Shown piece after piece: positions 1-7,765 of a stretch of 64,000 bases of DNA. The DNA lies in NCBI GenBank assembly GCA_002478945.1, contig DLKM01000002.1, positions 19,741 to 83,740 of the forward strand. The letters are read 5' to 3'. Origin of the DNA: Christensenella sp. UBA7588 (lineage in GTDB: Bacteria; Bacillota; Clostridia; Christensenellales; CAG-917). Position 1 is the stretch's first letter. Each line of letters starts with the position of its first letter. Position numbers and translations under genes: made by a program. The notes beneath the pieces are model-generated. The model ran no database searches, was not told where the DNA came from, and worked only from the letters and a program-made list of their open reading frames with translations.

Positions 1-619
1 TGCCGATAAATTCTTTGAGGGAAAGATTGTGCGTGTATTTTACGTTGGGTCTTGCAAGCACGAGGTCCAAAAGAGCCTTGTCTCCGAAGAATTTGTCAAA
101 GAGGGTGCAGATATGCACGCTCTTGCAATAGCCGCTCAAAACGAGCGCGTATTGAAGCGCGGTGTTTGCGTCTCCTATCACGCAAACGTCCTCTCCCGAA
201 TAGAACGCGCCGTCGCAAAGCGCGCAATAACTTACGCCGTTGCCTACGAGTTCGTCCTCTCTTTCAACGCCTATGCGACGAGGCTTAACGCCCGTTGCGA
301 TTATGATTGATTTGCAATGATATTTGTTATAATCGGTGGTTAATTCAAACCCGTCGGACACTTTAACTGCCGATAACGCTTTTTCAAGCTCTACTTGCGC
401 GCCCCATTCGACAATCTGTTCATACAGTTTGTCCATAAGTTCCGCACCTGCGATTTTTTGATATGACGGGAAATTTTCCACTCTCGGAGAGTATGCGATT
501 TGTCCGCCGAAACTGTCGCTTTCAAGAACGAGTACGGTTTTGCCTGCTCTGAGGCAGTTGAGCGCGGCGGTCATTCCGGCAGGTCCCGCTCCTACGATTA
601 TAATATCGAAATTTTGCAT
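1..619 (-). CDS. trxB: Thioredoxin reductase (3' end outside window)
   Basis: Flavoprotein that uses NADPH to reduce thioredoxin-like proteins in the cytoplasm. The ATG at 617-619 follows an AGAGGT ribosome site. The N-terminus IIIVGAGPAGMTAAL is the FAD-binding GxGxxG motif. The redox motif CALC (in VSYCALCDGAF) sits near residue 130 where the family has CAxC, followed by the start of the NADPH-binding domain. About 206 residues of the usual 300-310 are visible; the rest lies beyond the left edge. It lies 63 bp downstream of nrdD on the same strand, and nrdD carries a fused glutaredoxin-like domain, so this enzyme is a natural electron donor for it (inference). An alkyl-hydroperoxide-reductase F-like role is less likely because there is no N-terminal extension. 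Confidence 0.93.
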   Translation of the reverse strand, partial: MQNFDIIIVGAGPAGMTAALNCLRAGKTVLVLESDSFGGQIAYSPRVENFPSYQKIAGAELMDKLYEQIVEWGAQVELEKALSAVKVSDGFELTTDYNKYHCKSIIIATGVKPRRIGVEREDELVGNGVSYCALCDGAFYSGEDVCVIGDANTALQYALVLSGYCKSVHICTLFDKFFGDKALLDLVLARPNVKYTHNLSLKEFIG

Positions 620-640
620 TTTTTACCTCTTATTAAATGA

Positions 641-674
641 AAAGCGGTATGGCGCATTGCCATACCGCCGTTTT
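641..674 (-). terminator. Hairpin between nrdD and trxB
   Basis: GCGGTATGGC and GCCATACCGC pair perfectly around a 5-base loop, with T-rich flanks on both sides. It lies just after the nrdD stop and before trxB, so it may terminate or attenuate transcription between them. Confidence 0.6.
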
Positions 675-682
675 ATCGATTG

Positions 683-3103
683 TTATTTTCTGGACTCGAT
701 ATAGCCTTTGATTTTGCTTGCGTTGTCGTAAACGTCGTAGCCGTTTCCGTTGGGAACGAGCAAGGTCGGAGCTTTCTTAACGCCGTGTGCGAGAGTGGCG
801 TCTTTGTTGTCCTCTGCGTCGATTACGGTGTATGCGATGCCTGCTTTGTCAAGCATTGCTTTTGCCATCTTGCAGTTGGGGCAAGTCTTTGTCGTGAAGA
901 TAAGCAAGCCCTCGTCGTCGCACTTTGCGCAAGCGCATTCTTGTTTTGCGTCGTCGGCTTTTGCTTCGACTTTCGCGTCTTGCGGAGCGTCGTCGCACTT
1001 AAACTCGTCTATGTGTTTGCCGTGATATTGAGACGTTGCGATGTCGTAGACTTTGCGCTCCTTGAACTCTGCGCGTTTGCCGTCGTTCCAGTTTTGAACG
1101 GGACGATAGTAACCCGTGATACGGCTGTAAACTTCCGTTTTCTTTCCGCAAATCGGGCAAGTATACTGCTCGCCTTCGAGGTATCCGTGTTCTTGGCAGA
1201 TGGAGTACGTCGGAGAAAGCGTGTAGTAGGGGAGTTTGTAGTTTTCCGCAATCTTTCTCACGAGGTTTGCCGCCGCTTGCCAACTGTCGAGCTTTTGACC
1301 GAGGAAGGCGTGGAATACCGTGCCGGAGGTGTAGAGCGTTTGGAGTTCGTCCTGAATGTCGAGAGCGGAGAAGATGTCGCTCGTGTAGCCGACGGGGAGG
1401 TGCGAACTGTTGGTGTAGTACGGCACGTTGTCGGCGTTGCTCGCGCAGATGATGTCGGGGTATCTTTCTCTGTCGTGTTTTGCAAGACGATAAGACGTAG
1501 ATTCCGCAGGCGTTGCTTCGAGATTGTACAAATCGCCGTATTCCTCTTGATAGTCGCTGAGTTTTTCACGCATAAAGTTGAGCGTCTTTTTGGTAAACTC
1601 TTGCGCTTCTTTGTGCGTCATATCTTTTCCGACCCACTTTGCGTTGAGGCAGGCTTCGTTCATACCGACGAGACCGATTGTGGAGAAGTGATTGCCGAAC
1701 GTGCCGAGGTATCTCTTGGTGTAGGGATAGAGACCTTCATTGAGCAGTTTGGTAATGACGTTTCTCTTGATTTTGAGGGAGCGTGCGGACACGTTCATCA
1801 AACGTTCGAGCTCTTTGAAGTAATCTTCTTCGGTTTCGGAGATGTAAGCGATTCTCGGCATATTGATAGTTACGACGCCGATAGAACCCGTGGATTCGCC
1901 GCTGCCGAAGAAACCGCCCGATTTCTTGCGCAATTCGCGAAGGTCGAGACGCAAACGGCAGCACATACTGCGAACGTCGCTCGGCTCCATATCGCTGTTG
2001 ATATAGTTGGAAAAATACGGAGTGCCGTATTTTGCGGTCATCGTAAAGAGCAGACGGTTGTTTTCGGTGTTCGACCAATCGAAGTCTCTCGTGATTGAGT
2101 ACGTCGGAATAGGATATTGGAAACCTCTGCCGTTGGCGTCGCCCTCAATCATAATCTCGATAAACGCTTTGTTGACCATTGCCATTTCTTTCTCGCAATC
2201 TTTGTACTTGAAGTCCATCTCTTTGCCGCCGACGAGTGCGGGGAGTTCCGCCAAGTCGTTGGGGACTACCCAGTCGAGCGTGATGTTGGTAAACGGTGCT
2301 TGCGTACCCCAACGAGAAGGCGTGTTTACGCCGTAGATGAAAGATTGAATGCATTGCTTGACTTCTTTGTAGGAAAGATTGTCAACCTTTACGAACGGTG
2401 CAAGGTAGGTGTCGAAAGAGCTGAATGCCTGTGCGCCAGCCCATTCGTTTTGCATAATGCCGAGGAAGTTGACCATTTGGTTACAAAGAGTGGAGAGGTG
2501 GCTTGCGGGAGACGACGTGATTTTTCCGGGGATGCCGCCCAAACCTTCTTTGATGAGTTGTTTGAGAGACCAACCTGCGCAATAACCCGTAAGCATAGAC
2601 AAATCGTGAATGTGAATTTGTGCCTCGCGGTGTGCTTTTGCGATTTCGTCGTCGTATATTTCGCTGAGCCAGTAGTTTGCCGTGACCGCGCCCGAGTTGG
2701 AAAGGATAAGTCCGCCGACGGAATATGTAACGGTGGAGTTTTCTTTAACGCGCCAGTCGTTTATCTTAAGATAGTTGTTGACGGTGTTCTTGTAGTCGAG
2801 CATCGTCGAGTTCATTTCGCGAAGTTTTTCGTGTTGTTTTCTATAAAGTATATAAGCCTTTGCGACTTCTACATAACCCGATTGAATGAGAACGACTTCG
2901 ACGGAGTCCTGAATATCTTCGACGGACACGACGTCGTTTTTGATTTTGTCGTTAAACGTTGCGGTAACGCGCAAAGCAAGCATATCGAGGATGTCCTCGC
3001 TGTAGGTTTTGCCCACCGCGTTGAACGCTTTTTCGATTGCGACCTTTATTTTGTTTAGATTGAACGGGACGACGCTCCCGTCTCTTTTTTTGATGTTCAA
3101 CAT
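683..3103 (-). CDS. nrdD: Anaerobic (class III) ribonucleoside-triphosphate reductase with fused C-terminal glutaredoxin-like domain
   Basis: Reduces ribonucleotides to deoxyribonucleotides anaerobically using a glycyl radical. The start at 3103 (MLNIKKRDG) has a strong GGGAGGTT site; a longer in-frame extension runs through the promoter and is rejected. The order is: ATP-cone (about 1-90), catalytic barrel with GYCAGW, Zn-binding cysteines (SIC...CPIC), and the glycyl-radical loop ITGYYRP with the radical glycine near residue 664. After a Lys/Asp-rich, Cys-containing linker, residues 731-806 form a thioredoxin-fold domain with C741-P-N-C744 and a cis-proline APT at 779. That tail is additional to a normal NrdD, whose body ends near residue 700. 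Family knowledge: some NrdD subtypes take electrons from NrdH/thioredoxin rather than formate. The adjacent trxB fits this. The activase gene is far away at 39742-40434. Confidence 0.96.
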   Translation of the reverse strand: MLNIKKRDGSVVPFNLNKIKVAIEKAFNAVGKTYSEDILDMLALRVTATFNDKIKNDVVSVEDIQDSVEVVLIQSGYVEVAKAYILYRKQHEKLREMNSTMLDYKNTVNNYLKINDWRVKENSTVTYSVGGLILSNSGAVTANYWLSEIYDDEIAKAHREAQIHIHDLSMLTGYCAGWSLKQLIKEGLGGIPGKITSSPASHLSTLCNQMVNFLGIMQNEWAGAQAFSSFDTYLAPFVKVDNLSYKEVKQCIQSFIYGVNTPSRWGTQAPFTNITLDWVVPNDLAELPALVGGKEMDFKYKDCEKEMAMVNKAFIEIMIEGDANGRGFQYPIPTYSITRDFDWSNTENNRLLFTMTAKYGTPYFSNYINSDMEPSDVRSMCCRLRLDLRELRKKSGGFFGSGESTGSIGVVTINMPRIAYISETEEDYFKELERLMNVSARSLKIKRNVITKLLNEGLYPYTKRYLGTFGNHFSTIGLVGMNEACLNAKWVGKDMTHKEAQEFTKKTLNFMREKLSDYQEEYGDLYNLEATPAESTSYRLAKHDRERYPDIICASNADNVPYYTNSSHLPVGYTSDIFSALDIQDELQTLYTSGTVFHAFLGQKLDSWQAAANLVRKIAENYKLPYYTLSPTYSICQEHGYLEGEQYTCPICGKKTEVYSRITGYYRPVQNWNDGKRAEFKERKVYDIATSQYHGKHIDEFKCDDAPQDAKVEAKADDAKQECACAKCDDEGLLIFTTKTCPNCKMAKAMLDKAGIAYTVIDAEDNKDATLAHGVKKAPTLLVPNGNGYDVYDNASKIKGYIESRK

Positions 3104-3137
3104 TATATTGAACCTCCCGTGGAAAATTTGCCTCTTT

Positions 3138-3165
3138 ATTATATCAAGCACGCGTAATATGTCAA
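3138..3165 (-). promoter_or_regulatory. nrdD promoter
   Basis: On the minus strand TTGACA (3165-3160), a 16-bp spacer, then TATAAT (3143-3138), about 35 bases before the nrdD ATG. Both boxes match consensus. Confidence 0.75.
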
Positions 3166-3204
3166 GGCAAAAACGCAAAATAAAGTGTGAAACATTTTTG
3201 AGAA

Positions 3205-3220
3205 ACACTACATATTGTGT
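3205..3220. promoter_or_regulatory. NrdR-box-like site 1
   Basis: ACACTACATATTGTGT is a 16-bp near-palindrome that fits the known NrdR operator pattern (acaCwAtATaTwGtgt). It lies about 40 bp upstream of the nrdD -35 box. NrdR represses ribonucleotide reductase genes in many bacteria; no nrdR gene is in the window. Confidence 0.6.
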
Positions 3221-3349
3221 TTTTGTCAAAATTTGGTATTTTTTGCGAATTATACTTTTCGTGTATCGAAAACGGCTGTTTTTGAGTATGTAAACGGGTA
3301 TGAGAAAATGCAACCTATATTCTAATTGATTTTTTTGAAAACATGCCCG

Positions 3350-3365
3350 ACACAAGATATTGTGG
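3350..3365. promoter_or_regulatory. NrdR-box-like site 2
   Basis: ACACAAGATATTGTGG is a second 16-bp site of the same type, 145 bp from site 1 and in the same nrdD upstream region. NrdR boxes usually come in pairs, but normally closer together, so the second site is less certain. Confidence 0.45.
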
Positions 3366-3386
3366 TCGAAAATTTTTATTTATAAA

Positions 3387-3418
3387 ATAAAAGAGGCACG
3401 CGCCGCGTGCCTCTTTTA
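3387..3418 (-). terminator. Terminator after the GtrA-like gene
   Basis: AAAGAGGCACGCG pairs with CGCGTGCCTCTTT, with A and T runs on both sides. It follows the GtrA-like gene and separates it from the nrdD upstream region. The remainder of the 329-bp gap 3104-3432 holds the nrdD promoter and the two NrdR-like sites. Confidence 0.8.
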
Positions 3419-3432
3419 TAAAAAATACAATT

Positions 3433-4275
3433 TTATTTTTCTTCTTCCGTGGCTTTTGCTTTCTTCTCGCCCCAGTTACGCATAACGAGGAATTTGTTTC
3501 CGAGGAAGCTCATTACGAGACCCGCGATACCCGAAACCGCTTGCGCTACGAGGTTGAACACCGTTCCCGACAAGAACGTGCTTGCATTCGGAACAGCATT
3601 GTTGAGTGCGTTGAGGATTGCGCCGCAGACGAGAGTCTGAACGAATATAATCGCAACCGCAACGATAGTGTACATTATGCCCGAAACCACGATGTTGTTG
3701 GTGCATTTGAAAGTTTTCTTTCTGTTGAGGATAAACGTAAGCACTTGACCGACGATAGAACCGACGAGGAAGCCGATAAAGTCGGATACGCCGCCGACGC
3801 CGTCTTTGCCGAGGTATTGGAAAAGAGGAACCGTTCCGATTGTAAAGCCGGGGAATGCCGCTTGCAATACGGGGCTGTCGCTCAACTTGAGGAGCATCGG
3901 CAAAATCAAAGTGATGATAAGCTGTGAGCCGCCACAGATAAAGCTGAACAACGTAAATACGACCATTTGGCGCACGTTTTCGTTGGCGTTGATTTTGTCT
4001 ACGAGTTTTTGCAAGCCTTTTGGCAATTTAATTTTCTTTTTTGTCTTTCCGTCCGATTGAGCGGATTCGTCTTGCGTTTGCTCCGTCGCAACGTCGGCGT
4101 TTTCCGTTTCGTTGTATTTGTTTTCAACAACGTCGGTATTCTCGACGGGTGCGTCTTGCGCGATTTGTTCTACGTCCTCGTTTTCAACGACGTCTACGAC
4201 CGGTTCTGCCGCAACATCGGCGGCAACGTCGTTGACGACTTCTTCCGTGACGTTTTCGTTTTTGGTTTCGTCCAT
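3433..4275 (-). CDS. GtrA-like membrane protein with acidic N-terminal extension
   Basis: The protein has 280 residues. The first ~75 are acidic, low-complexity and valine-rich (DVAAEPVVDVVENEDVE), followed by a basic stretch (KTKKKIKLPKG). About four membrane segments follow (roughly residues 100-265). The motifs FILNRKKTFK and LGNKFLVMRNW resemble the conserved N-x-x-x-N-R-x-x-x-F/F-x-x-N-x-F pattern of GtrA-like proteins, which take part in polyprenyl-linked sugar transfer across membranes. The start has AAGGAAG seven bases upstream. The acidic extension is not part of the usual family, which is about 120-150 residues. The substrate is unknown, and no glycosyltransferase is adjacent. Family assignment is moderate. 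Confidence 0.7.
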   Translation of the reverse strand: MDETKNENVTEEVVNDVAADVAAEPVVDVVENEDVEQIAQDAPVENTDVVENKYNETENADVATEQTQDESAQSDGKTKKKIKLPKGLQKLVDKINANENVRQMVVFTLFSFICGGSQLIITLILPMLLKLSDSPVLQAAFPGFTIGTVPLFQYLGKDGVGGVSDFIGFLVGSIVGQVLTFILNRKKTFKCTNNIVVSGIMYTIVAVAIIFVQTLVCGAILNALNNAVPNASTFLSGTVFNLVAQAVSGIAGLVMSFLGNKFLVMRNWGEKKAKATEEEK

Positions 4276-4345
4276 AATAATCTTCCTTATCCTATTAGGA
4301 TTTTTATAATAACAAAATGTATTATATATAATAATAAGGCGTTTG

Positions 4346-5158
4346 TCAATCAGAGGATTTTTGCAGAATGCTCACACAAAAGTCGGCTGTCAGCGTCATT
4401 TCCTCGCGACTTTTCAGCCTTTCGATTGCGTCCGCAGGCGCGCGGTAAACGTACGGCGTCATCGTCAGCAAATCGGATATTCCTTTCTTATCGAGGGAGA
4501 ACGTATAAGTGATTTCTTTACGTTCCGTTTCTTTGAATTCGTTTTCGGGCAGAGGGGTTGCCACTTTTCGCACGTTTTCGTACAGCGCGGCGCGCAGTTC
4601 TATCAGATGATTCTCGCAAGGATAAGCCACGATAAGCAGTCCGCCGTTTTTGAGAATGCGATAGTATTCGGTCATCGCGTAAGGGGAAAACACGCACAAA
4701 ACCACGTCTGCGCTGTTGCTTTTTATAGGCAAATCGTATACGCTCGCAACCGCACACATCGCTCTTGCGTTGCGTTTGGCGGCAATCTTAACGGCGTGCT
4801 TGGAAACGTCTACCGCAAGATACGCGTCGTTCTCGTTTTTGCGCTTTTCGATGATTTTCGAAAGATAAAATCCCGTACCCGTGCCTGCGTCAACGAGCGT
4901 TATCGGGCGGTTGATTTCATCAATCGTCCGCGCGATTTCGTCGGCAAGCGGAGCATAGTATCCGCCGTCCAAAAAATCTCGTCTTGCACGAATCATTTCT
5001 TTGTTGTCGCCGGGGTCTTTGGAATTGCGCTTGTCGGGTTTGAGAAGATAATAATAGCCCTCTTTTGCCTTGTCGAAAACGTGTCCGTTTTGGCAAACGG
5101 CACCGCTTTGATTTTCGTCCATCGGACGTTGGCATACGGGGCATAAAAACTGTGTCAT
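4346..5158 (-). CDS. rlmA: 23S rRNA (guanine-N1) methyltransferase RlmA-type
   Basis: SAM-dependent methyltransferase that modifies a guanine in 23S rRNA helix 35 (G745 in E. coli; the Gram-positive relative TlrB modifies G748). The N-terminal zinc site has C6, C9, C22 and H26, followed by the family signature DPGDNKEMIRARRDFLDGG. The SAM-binding motif is LVDAGTGTGFYLSKI, and MTPYVYRA is near the C-terminus. The length of 270 matches the family (about 270-280). No ribosome site precedes the ATG; instead TATAAT ends six bases before it, so the mRNA should be leaderless. It is divergent from the U32/RlhA-like gene, which also probably acts on 23S rRNA. Confidence 0.92.
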   Translation of the reverse strand: MTQFLCPVCQRPMDENQSGAVCQNGHVFDKAKEGYYYLLKPDKRNSKDPGDNKEMIRARRDFLDGGYYAPLADEIARTIDEINRPITLVDAGTGTGFYLSKIIEKRKNENDAYLAVDVSKHAVKIAAKRNARAMCAVASVYDLPIKSNSADVVLCVFSPYAMTEYYRILKNGGLLIVAYPCENHLIELRAALYENVRKVATPLPENEFKETERKEITYTFSLDKKGISDLLTMTPYVYRAPADAIERLKSREEMTLTADFCVSILQKSSD

Positions 5159-5164
5159 AAAACA

Positions 5165-5192
5165 ATTATATCAAAAATATTTGCTTGCGCAA
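5165..5192 (-). promoter_or_regulatory. Leaderless rlmA promoter
   Basis: On the minus strand TTGCGC (5192-5187), 16-bp spacer, TATAAT (5170-5165), then TGTTTT and the ATG at 5158. Transcription would start at or next to the A of ATG. Confidence 0.7.
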
Positions 5193-5197
5193 GTCTA

Positions 5198-5226
5198 TTG
5201 CTATGAATGGCCCCGTGTGTTATAAT
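5198..5226 (+). promoter_or_regulatory. Leaderless promoter of the U32/RlhA-like gene
   Basis: TTGCTA (5198-5203), 17-bp spacer, TATAAT (5221-5226), then AAAAAT and the ATG at 5233. No Shine-Dalgarno sequence is present. The -35 box lies six bases from that of the divergent rlmA promoter. Confidence 0.7.
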
Positions 5227-5232
5227 AAAAAT

Positions 5233-7407
5233 ATGTTAGAACTATTGGCTCCCGCAGGAGATACGTCGGCTCTCGACACCGCAATAAGATGCGGAGCGAA
5301 CGCCGTTTATCTCGGACTTGACGGTTTCAACGCTCGTATGAAAGCGCAAAATTTTAACGCCGACAATATCGGCGAGGTTGTTGCGTACGCTCATTTTTAC
5401 GGCGTAAAAGTATACGTTACCATAAACACCATTGTGCAGAACGACGAGTTTAACGACCTTATTTCGCTCGTTAAAACCGCTGTTGCGGCAAAAGTCGACG
5501 CATTTTTGGTGCAGGACCTCGGTGTTGCGAAATTTTTGAAAGACACTTTTGACGGCATCGTTTTGCACGCCAGCACGCAAATGGGTATACACAATCTTCA
5601 AGGTGCGAAAGTTGCCGAGAAAATGGGCATAAAACGCGTGGTTTTGTCAAGAGAAACAAAACTCGAAGATATAGAGAATATAAGAAAAAACACTTCGCTC
5701 GAGATAGAGTATTTCGTGCAAGGCGCGCTGTGCGTGGCGTTTTCGGGCAACTGTTATCTGTCGTCCGTCGAACAAGGCGCAAGCGGAAACAGAGGGCTTT
5801 GCAAGCAACTTTGCAGACTTAGATACACCGCTCGGACGGGCGGAAAAACGGATAGCGGATACCTGTTGAGCGCGCGAGATTTGTGCCTTGCAAAAAGCGT
5901 GAAACAGCTTGCGGAGGCAGGCGTTTCGTCATTCAAAATCGAGGGCAGATTGCGCCGAGACGGTTACGTTGCCGAGGCGGTGCAAACGTATAGAAAAATT
6001 ATCGACGAAGTGGAAAACGGGCGCAGAATCGACTTTGACGACAGAGACGAGAACAGATTGAAAATCGCGTTTTCCAGAGGAGATTTCCTTGAAAGAGCGT
6101 ATCTCGACGACGGCGTTCCGAAAGCTATCGAAAAAAGATACAACAATCACACGGGCGTTAAAATCGGAGCGGTTAAGGACGTAAAACCGTTCAAGAACGA
6201 CTTGTATGAGATTACCGTGTCGAGCAATCGCAAACTCAACAAGGGAGACGGTATAAAGTTTTTTGACAAAGACAAAGAAAGCGCAAGTCTCGGCATCGGC
6301 GAAGCAAGAGAAAAAGGCAACGGACTTTATTGCATAATAACCGCCGCAAAAGTTAAAGTCGGTTGGGAAGTGCGCCTTATATCCGACGCTTGCAGAGAAA
6401 AAGAATTGCAAAGCGCAAAAAGATTCGTTCCCGTAAAGTTCAAGGTTCGGGCGTTGTGCGGAAAGCCGTTGCGCATAGTTGCCTCGACCGTAAGAAACGG
6501 CTCGGAGATTTCCGTGACAAAAGAAAGCGCGGAAGAATTGCAAAAAGCGATTAACGCGCCTACGGACGCAAACGAAATCGCAAAGCAATGCGGAAAAGCG
6601 GGCGACAGCGGTTTTTGCACGGAAGAAGTGGAAACGACCACGGACGGCGTGTTTGTGGCAAAATCCGTTTTGAACGGTCTGCGCAGAGAAGTGCTTGACG
6701 AATTGAAACGCAAAATAATAGATTTTGAAAATCCGCATTCCGTACGAATAGACGAAGAAAAACTCGCGCTCGAGTTGCAAAAGTTGAAAGAGTGTAAACG
6801 GATAAATTCACAATCTATCAAAATTATCGACTCGGAAAGCGAAAACAGAAGCCTGTTTTTGAAAAAGGGCGACAAAGTGGCAATCAGACCGTCGGTGTGG
6901 AGCGTTGCCGCAATAAAAAGAACTCTCGACTTGCTCGATTTGGAGCAAAAAGACGTGGCTCTCGATTTGCCTATCGTTGCAAACGGAAAAGACGTTGAAG
7001 TCATAAAGAAAGTGCTTGCCGAACTGAAAGACGTGAAAACGCTTGTCAGCGAAAACGTGTACGGACTCGATTTCGCAAAAGACGGATATACCGTCGTAGC
7101 GGGGCAGGGACACAATATCGCAAATACGTTTGCAATCGAAGCGGTAAAGGCGGCAGGGGCGGCGGCTTACGTTCCGTCTCTCGAATATCCGTTGTTCGAG
7201 GCGCAAGACGCGCTTGCAAGGCTCGAAGCGGACGAGAATATACCGCTTATGACGTTTGCGCATTGTCCGTACAAAACTATGTTCGGAAACGATTGCGACA
7301 AATGCTCGTACAAGGGAGATATGACGTTGCAAAGGGAAAAACATATATACAAAGTACGCCGCGTGCGAATATCGCAATGTTACTTTGCGTTGTATCCCGA
7401 AAAATAG
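5233..7407 (+). CDS. U32 family protein with DUF3656-type C-terminus (RlhA-like 23S rRNA hydroxylation protein or collagenase-like peptidase)
   Basis: The protein has 724 residues. The N-terminus LLAPAGDTSALDTAIRCGA and the block EYFVQGALCVAFSGNCYLSS with Cys-rich GLCKQLCRLRY are U32 signatures. A long C-terminal part (about residues 390-680) fits the DUF3656 region found in E. coli RlhA (YdcP), which is needed for hydroxylation of C2501 in 23S rRNA. C-terminal cysteines (AHCPYKTMFGNDCDKC) resemble an extra metal or Fe-S site. An in-frame ATG at 5185 would place the promoter inside the gene and is rejected. Divergent pairing with rlmA supports an rRNA-modification role (inference). Many databases call this family peptidase U32. 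Confidence 0.85.
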   Translation: MLELLAPAGDTSALDTAIRCGANAVYLGLDGFNARMKAQNFNADNIGEVVAYAHFYGVKVYVTINTIVQNDEFNDLISLVKTAVAAKVDAFLVQDLGVAKFLKDTFDGIVLHASTQMGIHNLQGAKVAEKMGIKRVVLSRETKLEDIENIRKNTSLEIEYFVQGALCVAFSGNCYLSSVEQGASGNRGLCKQLCRLRYTARTGGKTDSGYLLSARDLCLAKSVKQLAEAGVSSFKIEGRLRRDGYVAEAVQTYRKIIDEVENGRRIDFDDRDENRLKIAFSRGDFLERAYLDDGVPKAIEKRYNNHTGVKIGAVKDVKPFKNDLYEITVSSNRKLNKGDGIKFFDKDKESASLGIGEAREKGNGLYCIITAAKVKVGWEVRLISDACREKELQSAKRFVPVKFKVRALCGKPLRIVASTVRNGSEISVTKESAEELQKAINAPTDANEIAKQCGKAGDSGFCTEEVETTTDGVFVAKSVLNGLRREVLDELKRKIIDFENPHSVRIDEEKLALELQKLKECKRINSQSIKIIDSESENRSLFLKKGDKVAIRPSVWSVAAIKRTLDLLDLEQKDVALDLPIVANGKDVEVIKKVLAELKDVKTLVSENVYGLDFAKDGYTVVAGQGHNIANTFAIEAVKAAGAAAYVPSLEYPLFEAQDALARLEADENIPLMTFAHCPYKTMFGNDCDKCSYKGDMTLQREKHIYKVRRVRISQCYFALYPEK

Positions 7408-7427
7408 AGCCAAACTCTTTTTTATGC

Positions 7428-7456
7428 TTGTCAAAATATGCGCCTTGTGTTAATAT
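7428..7456 (+). promoter_or_regulatory. Ferredoxin promoter
   Basis: TTGTCA (7428-7433), 17-bp spacer, TAATAT (7451-7456). An overlapping TATAAT at 7454-7459 is an alternative -10 box. It precedes the strong AAGGAG site of the ferredoxin gene. Confidence 0.5.
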
Positions 7457-7499
7457 AATCTCAAGCGAAAGCGAATCTATTTTGTAAGGAGATAAAACT

Positions 7500-7670
7500 A
7501 TGCCCAGAGTTATCAGCGACGAATGCATCCAATGCGGCGCTTGCGCAGATACTTGCCCGGTTGGTGCAATTTCGGAAGGCGACAGCAAGTACGTTGTCGA
7601 CGCAGACCAATGCATCGATTGCGGAGCTTGTGAGGACGGTTGCCCCGTCGGCGCAATTACCGAAGCGTAA
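7500..7670 (+). CDS. 2[4Fe-4S] ferredoxin
   Basis: A 56-residue clostridial-type ferredoxin, a cytoplasmic low-potential electron carrier. Two cluster motifs are visible, CIQCGACADTCPVGAI and CIDCGACEDGCPVGAI, each CxxCxxCxxxCP. The start follows AAGGAGATAAAACT. Length matches the family (about 55 residues). It is a single-gene unit with its own promoter and terminator. Confidence 0.97.
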   Translation: MPRVISDECIQCGACADTCPVGAISEGDSKYVVDADQCIDCGACEDGCPVGAITEA

Positions 7671-7688
7671 TAAGACAAAACAAAAAAA

Positions 7689-7719
7689 TCACACACTCAA
7701 TCGGGTGTGTGATTTTTTT
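7689..7719 (+). terminator. Ferredoxin terminator
   Basis: ATCACACAC and GTGTGTGAT form a perfect stem followed by a run of seven T, just after the ferredoxin stop. Confidence 0.85.
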
Positions 7720-7765
7720 GTCGAAAAATGATTAAAAAGTTTGTGATTCTTATTGGGCAATTATT

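Noticed and set aside
3104..3355. 84-residue N-terminal extension of nrdD
   Set aside because: It would contain the promoter and one NrdR-like site. The ATG at 3103 has a strong ribosome site and the normal ATP-cone start.
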